Position numbers and translations under genes: made by a program. From JAWKSY01 sp041402125 (GTDB lineage Bacteria; Planctomycetota; GCA-002687715; DRQF01), in NCBI GenBank assembly GCA_041402125.1, contig JAWKSY010000027.1, positions 1 to 43,682 on the forward strand: a stretch of 43,682 bases of DNA, in the 5' to 3' direction. The notes beneath the pieces are model-generated. The model was given only the letters and a program-made list of their open reading frames with translations. It was not told where the DNA came from and searched no databases. This document shows, in pieces, positions 8,139 through 14,620 of the stretch (positions are counted from its first letter, which is position 1; the number at the start of each line of letters is the position of its first letter).

Positions 8139-8545
8139 GGATGCACGTACGGTGCCAGGCACCGGATGTGCATCCCTCCGACCCGATTCCGACGACGGAG
8201 CCTTCCCCGAGGGGATGCACATCCGGTGACTGGCACCCCACGAGCATCCTTTCGGGCCCGCTCTCGCGGGCTGGGGATCTCGGGAGGGGACGCGCAGCCG
8301 GTGGGCACCCCACGAGCATCCCTTCGAGCCCGCTCTCGCGGGCGGGAGATCTCGCGAGGGATGCCCATCCGGTGATGGGCGCCCCACGAGCATCCTTTCG
8401 GGCCGGCTACAGCCCGCGGGGATTGTTGCGAGGGGACGTTCAGCTGGCGGCGGGCACCCCACGAGCATCCCTTCGGGCCCGCTCTCGCGGGTAGGGGATC
8501 TCTCGAGGGGTTGCGCAGCCGGAGGCGGGCACCGAACGTGCGATC
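8139..8545. repeat. Tandem array of six REP-like palindromes, period about 74 bp
   Basis: Six elements start at 8139, 8213, 8288, 8359, 8434 and 8509, each about 34-37 bp. The first is the best palindrome: outer arms GGATGCAC/GTGCATCC, inner arms GGTGCC/GGCACC around one A. Later copies keep the inner GGTG..GGCACC part and the right end GAGCATCC. The intervening ~37 bp are also conserved and contain a second hairpin, GCCCGC-TCTC-GCGGGC (clear at 8256-8271). The array fills the space between the convergent genes ending at 8093 and 8568. It resembles the BIME clusters formed by REP elements in enterobacteria and Pseudomonas. It is not a CRISPR: the spacers are alike and the repeats are diverged palindromes. 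Confidence 0.8.
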
Positions 8546-8567
8546 GCCGGGACGGAGCGGCGGAGGG

Positions 8568-9365
8568 TCAGTCGCCGAGGTGGTGCTCCTCGGCCGCGTC
8601 GGACCAGTCGTGGTCCTCCGCCTCGTCGTCGGCGTCGTCGAACTCCGCCTTGGTGGCGAAGAGATCCGGCCGCGCGGCGATGAGGCGATCGCGGACGAGG
8701 CCGATCTCGCCGATCAGCTCGTCGCCCTCCGCCGTGTCGCCGACCTCCTCCACGATGAACTCGCGGAGCTGGTTCTTGGCGCGGAAGATGATCTGCTTCA
8801 GGTTCGTCTCGGTGAGCCCGTACTCCGTCGCGAGCTGCTTGCGCGGCGTGAGGGCGTGGGGGGCGATGCCGACGCTGCGGAAGAGGATCTCGGCCTCGCG
8901 CGGCCGGGCGATCGCGAGCCGCTGCGCGGCCTGGGTGAGGACGCCCTCCGCCCAGAGCGTCTCCTCGTGGAGCTCGAGCTCTGTCGGTCCGTCGGCGACC
9001 TGGATCGATTCGTCGAGCTCGGGGTCGAGCGACAGGCCGCCGCGCGACTTGTCGCGCCAGGCGGTCAGGACGTAGCGACGGATGACGCCCTGCATGAAGG
9101 CGCGGAAGAGTCCGCTCTCCTCGCGGGCCCGGGCCAGGATGTCGTGCGAGTAGAGGTAGGCGAAGAAGTCCTCCGCGATGGACTCCGCCTCGGGATGGCC
9201 GCGCAGGTGGTGACGGACCGTCTGGGCGACCGGTTCGCGGTAGCGCTCGACGAGACTCTCCCAGGCCTCCGCGACCTCGGCCGGCGAGGCGCCCCGCGCC
9301 GCGCGGCGGATGACGGTCCAGCGCGTCGGGCGGCCCCAGCGGGCGGTGGTGTGCCGATCGTCCAT
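8568..9365 (-). CDS. ECF-like RNA polymerase sigma factor
   Basis: 265 residues. The N-terminus (GRPTRWTVIRRAARGASP) matches the PTRW-type start of ECF sigma factors common in Planctomycetes. The sigma-2-like region (ESLVERYREPVAQTVRHHLRG..EAESIAEDFFAYLY) is at about residues 40-75, and a sigma-4-like helix-turn-helix (TPRKQLATEYGLTETNLKQIIFRAKNQLREFI) is at about 172-203. An acidic tail of about 60 residues (EFDDADDEAEDHD) follows. No anti-sigma gene lies next to it. GGAGGA is 8 nt before the ATG, and TATCAT at 9392-9397 may be its -10 box. It probably directs RNA polymerase to a regulon that cannot be named here. Confidence 0.8.
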   Translation of the reverse strand: MDDRHTTARWGRPTRWTVIRRAARGASPAEVAEAWESLVERYREPVAQTVRHHLRGHPEAESIAEDFFAYLYSHDILARAREESGLFRAFMQGVIRRYVLTAWRDKSRGGLSLDPELDESIQVADGPTELELHEETLWAEGVLTQAAQRLAIARPREAEILFRSVGIAPHALTPRKQLATEYGLTETNLKQIIFRAKNQLREFIVEEVGDTAEGDELIGEIGLVRDRLIAARPDLFATKAEFDDADDEAEDHDWSDAAEEHHLGD

Positions 9366-9391
9366 CTCGTTGCTCCTCCGGGCGCCCCGGC

Positions 9392-9397
9392 ATGATA
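9392..9397 (-). promoter_or_regulatory. Possible -10 box for the sigma factor gene
   Basis: TATCAT on the minus strand, the same hexamer as in the mog promoter, about 27 nt before the ATG at 9365. No clear -35 is seen. Confidence 0.3.
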
Positions 9398-9435
9398 CCA
9401 GGGGGCGGCGCTCGTCCTCGCGCCGAAGTCGGGCG

Positions 9436-10770
9436 TCAGACGCCTTCGTAGGCGATCGGCTCCACCGGCACCCGGGCCAGGCGGCCGTTCTCCATGGCGA
9501 AGGCGCCGCCGATGATGGTGGCCACCGGCCAGCCGCGGACCCGGCGGCCGCGGAAGGGCGTCCAGCCCACCCGGCTCTCGATCCAGGCGTCGTCGATCTC
9601 GCGCTCGGCCGACAGGTCGACGACGGTCAGGTTGCCGCGCAGGCCCGGTCGGACGTATCCGCGATCGCTCATGCCGAAGATCTTCGCGGCGTTGGCGCTG
9701 GTCAGCTCGACGAGACGCTCGAGCGTCAGGCGTCCTCGCGCCACGTGATCGAGCATGATCGGCACGAGGGTCTGCACGCCCGTCATGCCGGAGGGTGTGT
9801 TGGGGTAGCCGCGGGCCTTCTCCTCGCGCGTGTGGGGCGCGTGGTCCGATCCGATCACGTCGACGACGCCCTTCGCGACGCCGGCCCAGAGGCCCTCGCG
9901 GTGCTCGGCCTCGCGGATGGGCGGGTTCATCTGCGCCAGCGTCCCGAGCTCGTCGTAGCAGTCGGGAGCGGCGAGGGTCAGATGCTGGGGCGTGCACTCG
10001 ACGGTGATGAGCCCGCCCTCGCGGTGCGAGGCGAGGAGCTCCATCTCCTCCGCCGTCGTGATGTGGAGGATGTGGACCGGACGGTCGAGCTCCTCCGCGA
10101 TCGCGATGATGCGTCGCGTCGATCGGAGCGCCGTCTCGACGTCCCTCCACACGGGATGGAGATGCACGCCCTGCGGGCCCTCACGGAGCGGCAGGCGCTC
10201 GCGCAGGCGCGCCTCGTCCTCCGAGTGCACGGAGCATCGCCGGCTCGCGACCGCGAGGACGCGACGGACCTGCTCGTCCTCCGCGACGAGGAGGTTGCCG
10301 GTCGATGATCCCATGAAGATCTTGATGCCGGCGCAGCCCGGCATCCGCTGCATCTCGGGCAGATGCTCGATGTTGTCCGTCGCGGCGCCCGCGAAGAAGG
10401 CGTAGTCCGACCAGGACGTGCGCGCCGCCCGCTCGAGCTTGTCGGCGAGGCGCTCGGGCGTCGTCGTCGGCGGGTCGGTGTTCGGCATCTCGCAGATGGC
10501 CGTCACGCCTCCCGCGACGGCGCCGCGGGTGCCGCTCTCGATGTCTTCCTTGTGCGTGAGGCCGGGCTCGCGGAAGTGCACCTGCGTGTCGATCACGCCG
10601 GGAAGCACGTGGAGTCCGGTCGCCGAGAACACGCGGGCGGCCTCGCGGCCGGAGAGGTCGCCGATCTCCGCGAAGACGCCGTCGCGGATGCCGACGTCGA
10701 CGCGTCGACTTCCTTCCGTCGAGACCAGGGTTCCGCCGCGCACGATCAGGTCGAAGGCTCGATTCGTCAT
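9436..10770 (-). CDS. pyrC: Dihydroorotase
   Basis: A 444-residue amidohydrolase that should convert carbamoyl-aspartate to dihydroorotate, the third step of pyrimidine synthesis, in the cytoplasm. Visible motifs are DTQVHFREPGLTHKEDI at about residue 60, GIKIFMGSSTG at about 147 (carrying the lysine expected to be carboxylated), HSEDE and HILHITTAEE metal-ligand regions, and GSDHAPH near 305 with the catalytic Asp. In the first motif the usual HxH metal pair reads QxH; this QVHFREPG form is known among class I-like dihydroorotases and related amidohydrolases. Length fits the family. It stands alone, not beside other pyr genes. An allantoinase-like role is the main alternative. Confidence 0.88.
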   Translation of the reverse strand: MTNRAFDLIVRGGTLVSTEGSRRVDVGIRDGVFAEIGDLSGREAARVFSATGLHVLPGVIDTQVHFREPGLTHKEDIESGTRGAVAGGVTAICEMPNTDPPTTTPERLADKLERAARTSWSDYAFFAGAATDNIEHLPEMQRMPGCAGIKIFMGSSTGNLLVAEDEQVRRVLAVASRRCSVHSEDEARLRERLPLREGPQGVHLHPVWRDVETALRSTRRIIAIAEELDRPVHILHITTAEEMELLASHREGGLITVECTPQHLTLAAPDCYDELGTLAQMNPPIREAEHREGLWAGVAKGVVDVIGSDHAPHTREEKARGYPNTPSGMTGVQTLVPIMLDHVARGRLTLERLVELTSANAAKIFGMSDRGYVRPGLRGNLTVVDLSAEREIDDAWIESRVGWTPFRGRRVRGWPVATIIGGAFAMENGRLARVPVEPIAYEGV

Positions 10771-10776
10771 GCCTCG

Positions 10777-10782
10777 ATTATC
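10777..10782 (-). promoter_or_regulatory. Possible -10 box directly before the dihydroorotase start
   Basis: GATAAT on the minus strand ends 6 nt upstream of the ATG at 10770, so transcription from it would give a nearly leaderless mRNA. The -35 region (CTTTCC) is weak. Confidence 0.3.
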
Positions 10783-10851
10783 CGCCCTCGCGCGGCGGGG
10801 GGAAAGCCGCGACGGGACGATCCCTCCTCGCGATCCGTGAAAGGCGCGATT

Positions 10852-11676
10852 TCAGCGCTGACAGCGCGGGCAGTGGTAGGTCGAGCGGGCGGCCTGGACG
10901 CTGCGGCGGATGGCGGCGCCGCAGACGGGGCAGGGCTCGCCCTCGCGGCCGTAGACGCCGAGCGCCGTCGCGTACTCGCCCGCCCGCCCGCGACCGTCCA
11001 CGAAGTCGGCCAGCGTCGTCCCGCCGCGCTCGATCGAGGCGGCGAGGATCTCCCGGACCGCCCGGGCGAGACCTTCCCACCGGGCCGCGGCGATCCGGTC
11101 GACGCGGCGCGCCGGGTGGATCCCGGCCCGATGCAGGGCCTCGCTCGCGTAGATGTTGCCGACGCCGACGACGACCCGCGCGTCCATCAGGAAGGGCTTC
11201 ACCGGCCCCCGACGTCCCCGGGCGCGCACGGCGAGGTGCGTGCCGTCGAAGACCGGATCGAAGGGCTCCGGTCCGAGTTCCGTCAGGCGCGGGTCGCGCG
11301 CGAAGGACCGCGCCGAGCCGCTCCGCACCAGGCCGAACCGCCTCGGATCGCGGTAGCGGAGCTGGCCGCCGTGGTCGAGCGTGAAGATCAGGTGATCGTG
11401 GCGGTCGAGCGGCTCCGCTTCCGTCGTCGCGAAGAAGCGACCGCTCATGCCGAGGTGGACGAGCAGACGCGCCTCCCGCTCGAACTCGAGGATGAGGTAC
11501 TTCGCCCGGCGCGAGATCCCGAGGCAGCGGCGCCCGGCGAGATCGCGGCGAAGGGCTCGCCCGTCCACGCCCTCGCGGAGGCGCGACTCACGCACGCGGA
11601 TGCTCTCGACCCGACGTCCCACGACGAGGTCGAGGAGGCTCCGCCGCAGCGACTCGACCTCCGGGAGCTCGGGCAT
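10852..11676 (-). CDS. mutM: Formamidopyrimidine-DNA glycosylase
   Basis: 274 residues beginning MPELPEVE, where Pro2 is the catalytic nucleophile and Glu3 assists. It removes oxidised purines such as 8-oxoguanine and cleaves the abasic site. Further landmarks are the RRAKYL lysine loop at about residue 57, HLGMSGRF, the helix-two-turn-helix region with VGNIYASEALHRAGIHP, and a C-terminal zinc finger CPVC...CPRC. All key residues are present and the length is normal. Its ATG shares one base with the stop of mog (TGATG at 11674-11678), so the two are probably translated together. Confidence 0.97.
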   Translation of the reverse strand: MPELPEVESLRRSLLDLVVGRRVESIRVRESRLREGVDGRALRRDLAGRRCLGISRRAKYLILEFEREARLLVHLGMSGRFFATTEAEPLDRHDHLIFTLDHGGQLRYRDPRRFGLVRSGSARSFARDPRLTELGPEPFDPVFDGTHLAVRARGRRGPVKPFLMDARVVVGVGNIYASEALHRAGIHPARRVDRIAAARWEGLARAVREILAASIERGGTTLADFVDGRGRAGEYATALGVYGREGEPCPVCGAAIRRSVQAARSTYHCPRCQR

Positions 11677-12218
11677 CAGCGCTTCTTCGGTCGGAAGACC
11701 TGGACGACCTCCGGGTTGCCCTCGAGGTAAGGACCCTCGGCGAGGTCGATGCAGTAGGGGATGGCGGGGAAGACCGCGTCGAGACAGACGCGCACCGAGG
11801 CCGGCTTGCCGGGCAGGTTGACCACGAGGCTGCGTCCGACGATGCCCGCGGTCTGTCGCGAGAGGATCGCGGTGGGCACGCCGGCATCGAGGGAGACCCG
11901 GCGCATCAGCTCGCCGAATCCCGGCAGGAGCTTGTCGCAGACCCGGTCCATCGCCTCGGGGACGATGTCGCGCGGGGCGGGACCGGTGCTCCCCGTGGTG
12001 CAGATCAGAGCGCATCCCTCGTCCGCGTAGGCGCGGACGGCCTCCACGATGAGCGGGATCTCGTCCGGGACCACGCGGATCTCGTAGTCGCAGTCCGTCG
12101 CGACGTACTCGCGGAGCACGGTCTCGATCGCGGGGCCGGACAGGTCCTCGTAGTCGCCGCGGCTCGCGCGGTCGGACACGGTCAGGATGCCGATCTTGGG
12201 TCGCCCGTCGCTCGTCAT
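11676..12218 (-). CDS. mog: Molybdopterin adenylyltransferase (MogA)
   Basis: 180 residues. MogA activates molybdopterin by adenylation before molybdenum insertion in cofactor synthesis. Diagnostic segments are ILTVSDRASRGDYEDLSGPAI at the start, TTGSTGPAPRDIVPEA at about residue 85 (usual form TTGGTGPxxRD), PGFGELMRR, LPGKPASVRVCL, and the C-terminal PYCIDLAEGPYLEGNPEVVQVFRPK, which matches MogA better than MoaB. It is the first gene of a two-gene unit with mutM and has a good promoter at 12267-12295. No other molybdenum cofactor gene is in the window. Confidence 0.93.
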   Translation of the reverse strand: MTSDGRPKIGILTVSDRASRGDYEDLSGPAIETVLREYVATDCDYEIRVVPDEIPLIVEAVRAYADEGCALICTTGSTGPAPRDIVPEAMDRVCDKLLPGFGELMRRVSLDAGVPTAILSRQTAGIVGRSLVVNLPGKPASVRVCLDAVFPAIPYCIDLAEGPYLEGNPEVVQVFRPKKR

Positions 12219-12266
12219 CGGCCGGTTCCTCCTCGGGGGTTCGGCGCCCCGGTCCGGGCGCCCCCG

Positions 12267-12295
12267 ATGATAGGAAGCGTCCGCGGAGCGACAAA
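12267..12295 (-). promoter_or_regulatory. Sigma-70-type promoter for mog-mutM
   Basis: On the minus strand TTTGTC (12295-12290) and TATCAT (12272-12267) are separated by exactly 17 nt. The -10 is about 50 nt before the mog start codon. Confidence 0.55.
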
Positions 12296-12315
12296 CGCGC
12301 GCGCCGGGGGGAAGA

Positions 12316-12353
12316 GAAGGGGCCCGGCGATCCGCGGATCGCCGGGCCCCTTC
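12316..12353 (-). terminator. Perfect hairpin terminator after the secreted protein gene at 12391
   Basis: A 38-bp perfect palindrome (GAAGGGGCCCGGCGATCC followed by its complement) lies 38 nt beyond the stop at 12391. Downstream on the minus strand is TCTCTTC, a weak pyrimidine tract. Confidence 0.75.
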
Positions 12354-12390
12354 GACTCCCGCCGGGGGCGGGAGGATCACGTCTGCGGGA

Positions 12391-14235
12391 TCAGTAGGTG
12401 TGGGTCTCGCAGTTGGTGATCATGACCTCGAGGCCGTTCACGTAGCGGAGCGCGTAGGCCTGGTGGTTCAGCGAGATGCCCGAGCCGCTCAGCGACTGGA
12501 GGCCGGTGTAGCTGATCGCGACCTGGCCGCCGATGTTGGAGACGAGCTGCGGGCGGTAGCCGTAGGGCTGCGCCTGGTCGCCGGTCTCCGCGTAGAAGCT
12601 CGCGCTCGGGAAGAGGATCGAGGTGCAGAGCGGGCCGAAGGACGTGAAGGTCGTCGGCTGCGTCGCGGCGTCGATCGCCAGCGTGATCGGCTGGTTGGGC
12701 CATCCGACCGCGACCTGGAAGATCACGATGCCGGCCGACGTGAAGTCGAGGACCGTCAGCTTCCGGACGAAGAGGTCGATCGTGGCCGACTGGTCGCCCG
12801 CGGTGATCCCCACGGTGTAGGGGCCGCCGGTGTTGCCCGCGGTCGCCATGACCGTGGCCATGCCGTTCGCGTCGGTGGTGGCCATGCCGCCGTTCGTCAG
12901 GGTGATGCCCGGCGGCACGTCGAAGACGACGTTCACGCCGGGAACCGCCGCGCCGCCGAGCTCGGCGACCTGGACGGTGAGCGGCTGGGCGAAGTTCTCG
13001 CCGACGTTCGCGATCTGGTCGTTGCCGCTGATGACGGTCAGACCGATCGGCGGCGTGAAGGCGCCCGCGACGAGGGTCGGGGTGCCCGGCTTGAAGAGCT
13101 CGATCTCGAAGTTGACGATGCCGGCCGGCGAGGCGTCGCTGGTGAAGCGGTAGTTGTAGGTCGTCGCCCAGCGGAGCGCGTTCGCGTTCGGGTTCTGGGC
13201 GAAGGTCTGGGTGGTCTGCCAGGCGATGTTGTCGCCGTTGACGGTCGGGACCCAGTCGGTGCCGTCCTGCGGCTCACCGCTGTGGTACTCGACGTCGTGG
13301 AAGCCGACGTTCGAGATGTTCGCGCCGTTCGGGAAGTAGACCTTGAAGCCGCGCGCCGAGCGATCCGAGCACATGTTCTGGACCGCGAACTCGTAGCGGA
13401 ACTGGCCGTTGCCGAGGTCGGTCAGCAGGAAGGCGACGTGGAAGCGGCCCTCGCCGGGAACGTCGACGTTGATCAGCTTGACGTTGGAGTCGAAGTCGGC
13501 CCAGGCCTCGAGCGCGTTCTCCATCTGGAAGGTCGGACCGGTCAGGCTGAGGCTGCGGTCCGCCGCGCTTCCGCCGGAGACGGTGATCTCGCGCCAGGAG
13601 CTGTTGTTGAGCTGGTTGTTCGCGCCGGCGTCGTCGGGCATCACGTAGTGGCACTCGACGGCGTAGCGGTCGCCCGCGCCGCCGACGGCGGACGGATCGA
13701 ACTGGAGGCGCTTGTAGACCGAGTTACCGGACGCGCCCTGGCCCGTGTAGGGGTAGAGGAAGGCGCCGGTCCAGGCGTTGACCTCGAAGCGCGGGCCGAG
13801 GCCGCCCTGCGAGCCGTTGAGACCCGAGCCGTAGGGGTCCGAGCAGCTCGGCGGGAGCTGGCTGCCGAGGCCGCCGGGGCAGCTTCCGCAGATACCGTTG
13901 TTGACGGTCGAGAAGCCGTGCTTCAGCCACGAGAGACCGATCTGCTCGAAGGTGCCCTCGCTCTGATCCCACTTGTAGAGGGTCTGCGAGATGACGGGGT
14001 GGTTCGGGTTGCTGGCCTGCCAGAGCAGGTTGACGGTGCCGATGTTGCACGACGTCGTCCCGACCGAGATCGCGTCCATGCCGCCGGCCGCGGAGTAGTT
14101 GGAGATGTTCGGGATGGCGCCGACGATGACGTCGGGACCGGTGGTGTCTCCACCCATGGCCTGGGCGTTGATCACACCCGAGGTGCAGACGGCGAGCGCC
14201 AGGGCCGCCAGGAAGTGGAAGCTGCGTTTCTTCAT
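12391..14235 (-). CDS. Secreted protein of unrecognised family with a Big1-like domain
   Basis: 614 residues from ATG 14235, which gives a clean signal peptide (MKKRSFHF, hydrophobic core, VINAQA). Residues ~30-380 belong to the same unrecognised domain as the protein at 645-3169, sharing ISVGTTSCN, SNPNHPVI, SWLKHGF, TVNNGICGSC and GLNGSQGGLGPRFEVN. A bacterial Ig-like (Big1-type) domain follows at about 405-495 (QPLTVQVAELGGAAVPGVNVVF, TTDANGMATV). The final ~110 residues look like the shared C-terminal beta module, ending near YVNGLEVMI. It is intact, unlike its paralogue. An extracellular structural or binding role is a guess; no catalytic motif is seen. Confidence 0.85.
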   Translation of the reverse strand: MKKRSFHFLAALALAVCTSGVINAQAMGGDTTGPDVIVGAIPNISNYSAAGGMDAISVGTTSCNIGTVNLLWQASNPNHPVISQTLYKWDQSEGTFEQIGLSWLKHGFSTVNNGICGSCPGGLGSQLPPSCSDPYGSGLNGSQGGLGPRFEVNAWTGAFLYPYTGQGASGNSVYKRLQFDPSAVGGAGDRYAVECHYVMPDDAGANNQLNNSSWREITVSGGSAADRSLSLTGPTFQMENALEAWADFDSNVKLINVDVPGEGRFHVAFLLTDLGNGQFRYEFAVQNMCSDRSARGFKVYFPNGANISNVGFHDVEYHSGEPQDGTDWVPTVNGDNIAWQTTQTFAQNPNANALRWATTYNYRFTSDASPAGIVNFEIELFKPGTPTLVAGAFTPPIGLTVISGNDQIANVGENFAQPLTVQVAELGGAAVPGVNVVFDVPPGITLTNGGMATTDANGMATVMATAGNTGGPYTVGITAGDQSATIDLFVRKLTVLDFTSAGIVIFQVAVGWPNQPITLAIDAATQPTTFTSFGPLCTSILFPSASFYAETGDQAQPYGYRPQLVSNIGGQVAISYTGLQSLSGSGISLNHQAYALRYVNGLEVMITNCETHTY

Positions 14236-14620
14236 GTCTCTTCGATCCCTCGTCGTGCAAAGGTCCGCGATGAATCCGATCGCCACGAGACGTGTGGCTC
14301 GATCGGAGAGAAGGCGCGATCGATTCCGGGAGTGGATTCGTGTCGCGTGGAGCAGTGTGTCAGGTCGTGATTCGGCACGGCCGCGGTCGGACCGGTTTCC
14401 CGTCCCGCGGGCCGGAGCCCCCACGGCGATCCCGAGAATACCACTGGGCCCCCGCCGCGCCTAAACAAACATCTTCGTCGAAAAGAGTTCGGGCCGAGGA
14501 GCGAGATCGCCGCAACTCGTTTCCAGAATGCATCTTGTCGCGGATCGCGGGCGGCGGGGCGTGGATCGGACGGCCCCTCGACCGCCGCGGCACCGGACTC
14601 TTCGGAACTTCGGCCTCGAT
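14236..14620. other. Gene-free stretch between the secreted protein start and the lon 3' end
   Basis: 385 nt. It should contain the promoter of the gene starting at 14235, but no hexamer pair with 16-18 nt spacing convinces. The relatively AT-rich segment is 14435-14485 (minus strand TATTCT and TTGTTT, spaced 22 nt). No repeat, RNA gene or terminator was recognised. Confidence 0.5.

Noticed and set aside
8021..8494. Proteins encoded across the REP array (both strands have open frames of 69-232 codons)
   Set aside because: The frames are open only because the repeat unit is GC-rich. The translations are repetitive readings of the palindromes with no start signals.
8139..8545. CRISPR array
   Set aside because: Units have a regular period, but both the palindromes and the intervening sequences repeat and drift. 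There are no unique spacers and no cas genes.
14435..14468. Promoter with TTGTTT and TATTCT on the minus strand upstream of the secreted protein gene
   Set aside because: The spacing is 22 nt, too long for a sigma-70 promoter.
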